The notes beneath the pieces were generated by a model that searched no databases, had not been told where the DNA came from, and saw only the letters and a list, made by a program, of their open reading frames with translations. From contig LGFB01000092.1 of NCBI GenBank assembly GCA_001508835.1, positions 1-5,835 of the forward strand: a stretch of 5,835 nucleotides of DNA. Reading direction: 5' to 3'. Positions 5,148 through 5,835 of the stretch are shown in pieces. This DNA is from a bacterium 42_11. GTDB taxonomy: Bacteria > Synergistota > GBS-1. The stretch's first letter is position 1, and each line of letters opens with the position of its first letter. The position numbers were made by a program, and so were the translations under genes.

Positions 5148-5777
5148 TTAGTCCTTCCTTAAGTTTCTAACCTTTAAGAAAAGCAAAGGTGTAAGAAGAA
5201 GAAGCCATGAAAAGCCTGCGCTATCCCCCAGTTCGCAACCACCGCCGCCACCACCATAAGAATAGACTTTAGCTATTACCATGGTGCAGATAATAAGCTG
5301 TCCTCCTCCCCAGTCTAAGTCATAGTCTCCGTTGTCTGCAATAGCTATTGTTAATGGGAAGGCGCTATCTATGTAAGCTTGGAGAGTGTCAAAGTCTATA
5401 ACCTCCCAATTGTTGGTGCTCCAATTAAAAGCTATAACAAGGTCGTCCGAGTCGTAAATAAGGGTAGGTATTTCCAAGTAAACCCATGCAGTCGTTCCCC
5501 ATTCAATATGAAGCTGAAAGCCGTACAAATCCACATCGGAATCCCAAGAAACATAACTGCTTATAAGGTTTTCAAGCTCCCAAAATCCAAAATCGTTAGT
5601 TAAATCTTGAATGTCACTCCAACTGGAATCTGCCCAGCCGATAACCCAGCTTCCATAGGTAATGTCTATGTCTGTATCGTTAAGTAGAGGGCTAATATAA
5701 TTGAAGTTAGGTTGAGCAGTTGCTATGCTTGTGGAAAAAAGAAACAAAGCTAAAAGCAAAGTAAAAAGCTTCCTCAT
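5148..5777 (-). CDS. Secreted surface protein with Synerg-CTERM sorting signal, acidic Trp-rich body, unknown function
   Basis: This 209-residue protein starts at ATG 5777, where GGAGG lies 8 nt upstream; an in-frame GTG at 5786 is buried in that site. Residues 1-21 are a signal peptide ending ATA before Gln22. The C-terminus has six glycines (175-180), Cys181, a hydrophobic helix (about 188-201) and a basic tail (KVRNLRKD). This matches the Synerg-CTERM layout, thought to direct processing and surface attachment in Synergistota. The body between (22-174) is unlike its neighbours: about 25 Asp/Glu, ten Trp, one Lys (170) and no Arg. Alternating hydrophobic stretches such as AWVYLEIPTLIY suggest a beta-rich fold. 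It resembles no family I recognise. A cell-surface or extracellular role follows from the two sorting signals; nothing indicates a link to tyrA beyond shared strand. Confidence 0.85.
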   Translation of the reverse strand: MRKLFTLLLALFLFSTSIATAQPNFNYISPLLNDTDIDITYGSWVIGWADSSWSDIQDLTNDFGFWELENLISSYVSWDSDVDLYGFQLHIEWGTTAWVYLEIPTLIYDSDDLVIAFNWSTNNWEVIDFDTLQAYIDSAFPLTIAIADNGDYDLDWGGGQLIICTMVIAKVYSYGGGGGGCELGDSAGFSWLLLLTPLLFLKVRNLRKD

Positions 5778-5814
5778 GTTTTTCACCTCCCTCCCGATAA
5801 GTGAATATAAATTT

Positions 5815-5820
5815 ATTATA
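5815..5820 (-). promoter_or_regulatory. -10 element of the Synerg-CTERM gene (-35 outside window)
   Basis: The minus strand has a perfect TATAAT at 5815-5820, 38 nt before the ATG at 5777. A start near 5808 would leave a short leader with the strong GGGAGGGAGG site. The matching -35 would fall at about 5838-5843, beyond the window, so the promoter cannot be fully judged. Confidence 0.45.
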
Positions 5821-5835
5821 TGCTTTATTTAACCT

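Noticed and set aside
5131..5157. Hairpin GAAGGA/TCCTTC as terminator of the Synerg-CTERM gene
   Set aside because: Only 6 bp with a 15-nt loop, overlaps the stop codon and lacks a T-run on the minus strand.

Overview
The window suggests a bacterium of the phylum Synergistota, with fairly low GC and Lys/Glu-rich proteins that use AGA/AGG arginine codons. The main evidence is the 5148-5777 protein. It ends in a glycine run, one cysteine, a short hydrophobic helix and a basic tail, the layout of the Synerg-CTERM sorting signal known from that phylum. I did not identify the species.

Layout. (1) Positions 1-3015 are a tight minus-strand operon transcribed toward the left edge. In transcription order it holds a GH8-like lipoprotein, a four-helix membrane protein with a degenerate GGDEF domain, a 60-residue single-pass membrane protein, and a DUF2334 (polysaccharide-deacetylase-like) exported protein whose 3' end lies outside the window. 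Gene junctions are a 4-nt gap, a 14-nt overlap and an ATGA overlap. (2) Positions 3016-3212 are a divergent control region with a good sigma70-type promoter for the operon and an extended -10 promoter for pheA. A possible 11-codon leader ORF and a hairpin lie in front of pheA. (3) Positions 3213-5056 hold pheA (chorismate mutase-prephenate dehydratase-ACT, plus strand) and tyrA (prephenate dehydrogenase, minus strand). They converge and overlap by 13 nt. They are the two branches from prephenate to phenylalanine and tyrosine. (4) Positions 5057-5835 hold the tyrA promoter region and a Synerg-CTERM surface-type protein on the minus strand with its promoter at the right edge.

The most interesting part is the left operon. 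GH8-like lipoprotein, then membrane GGDEF-type c-di-GMP receptor, then DUF2334 protein is the order of ydaJ-ydaK-ydaL in the Bacillus subtilis ydaJKLMN exopolysaccharide operon. The GGDEF domain has lost its catalytic motif (SEGEY instead of GGDEF) and its metal aspartate but keeps an RxxD inhibitory site at the exact canonical spacing, as expected of a c-di-GMP receptor. I infer a c-di-GMP-controlled exopolysaccharide system in a diderm bacterium, with an extra small membrane protein. The synthase and copolymerase genes (ydaM/ydaN-like) would have to lie just beyond position 1.

No rRNA, tRNA, CRISPR array, insertion sequence or clear Rho-independent terminator was seen. No stretch over 300 bases lacks a gene.
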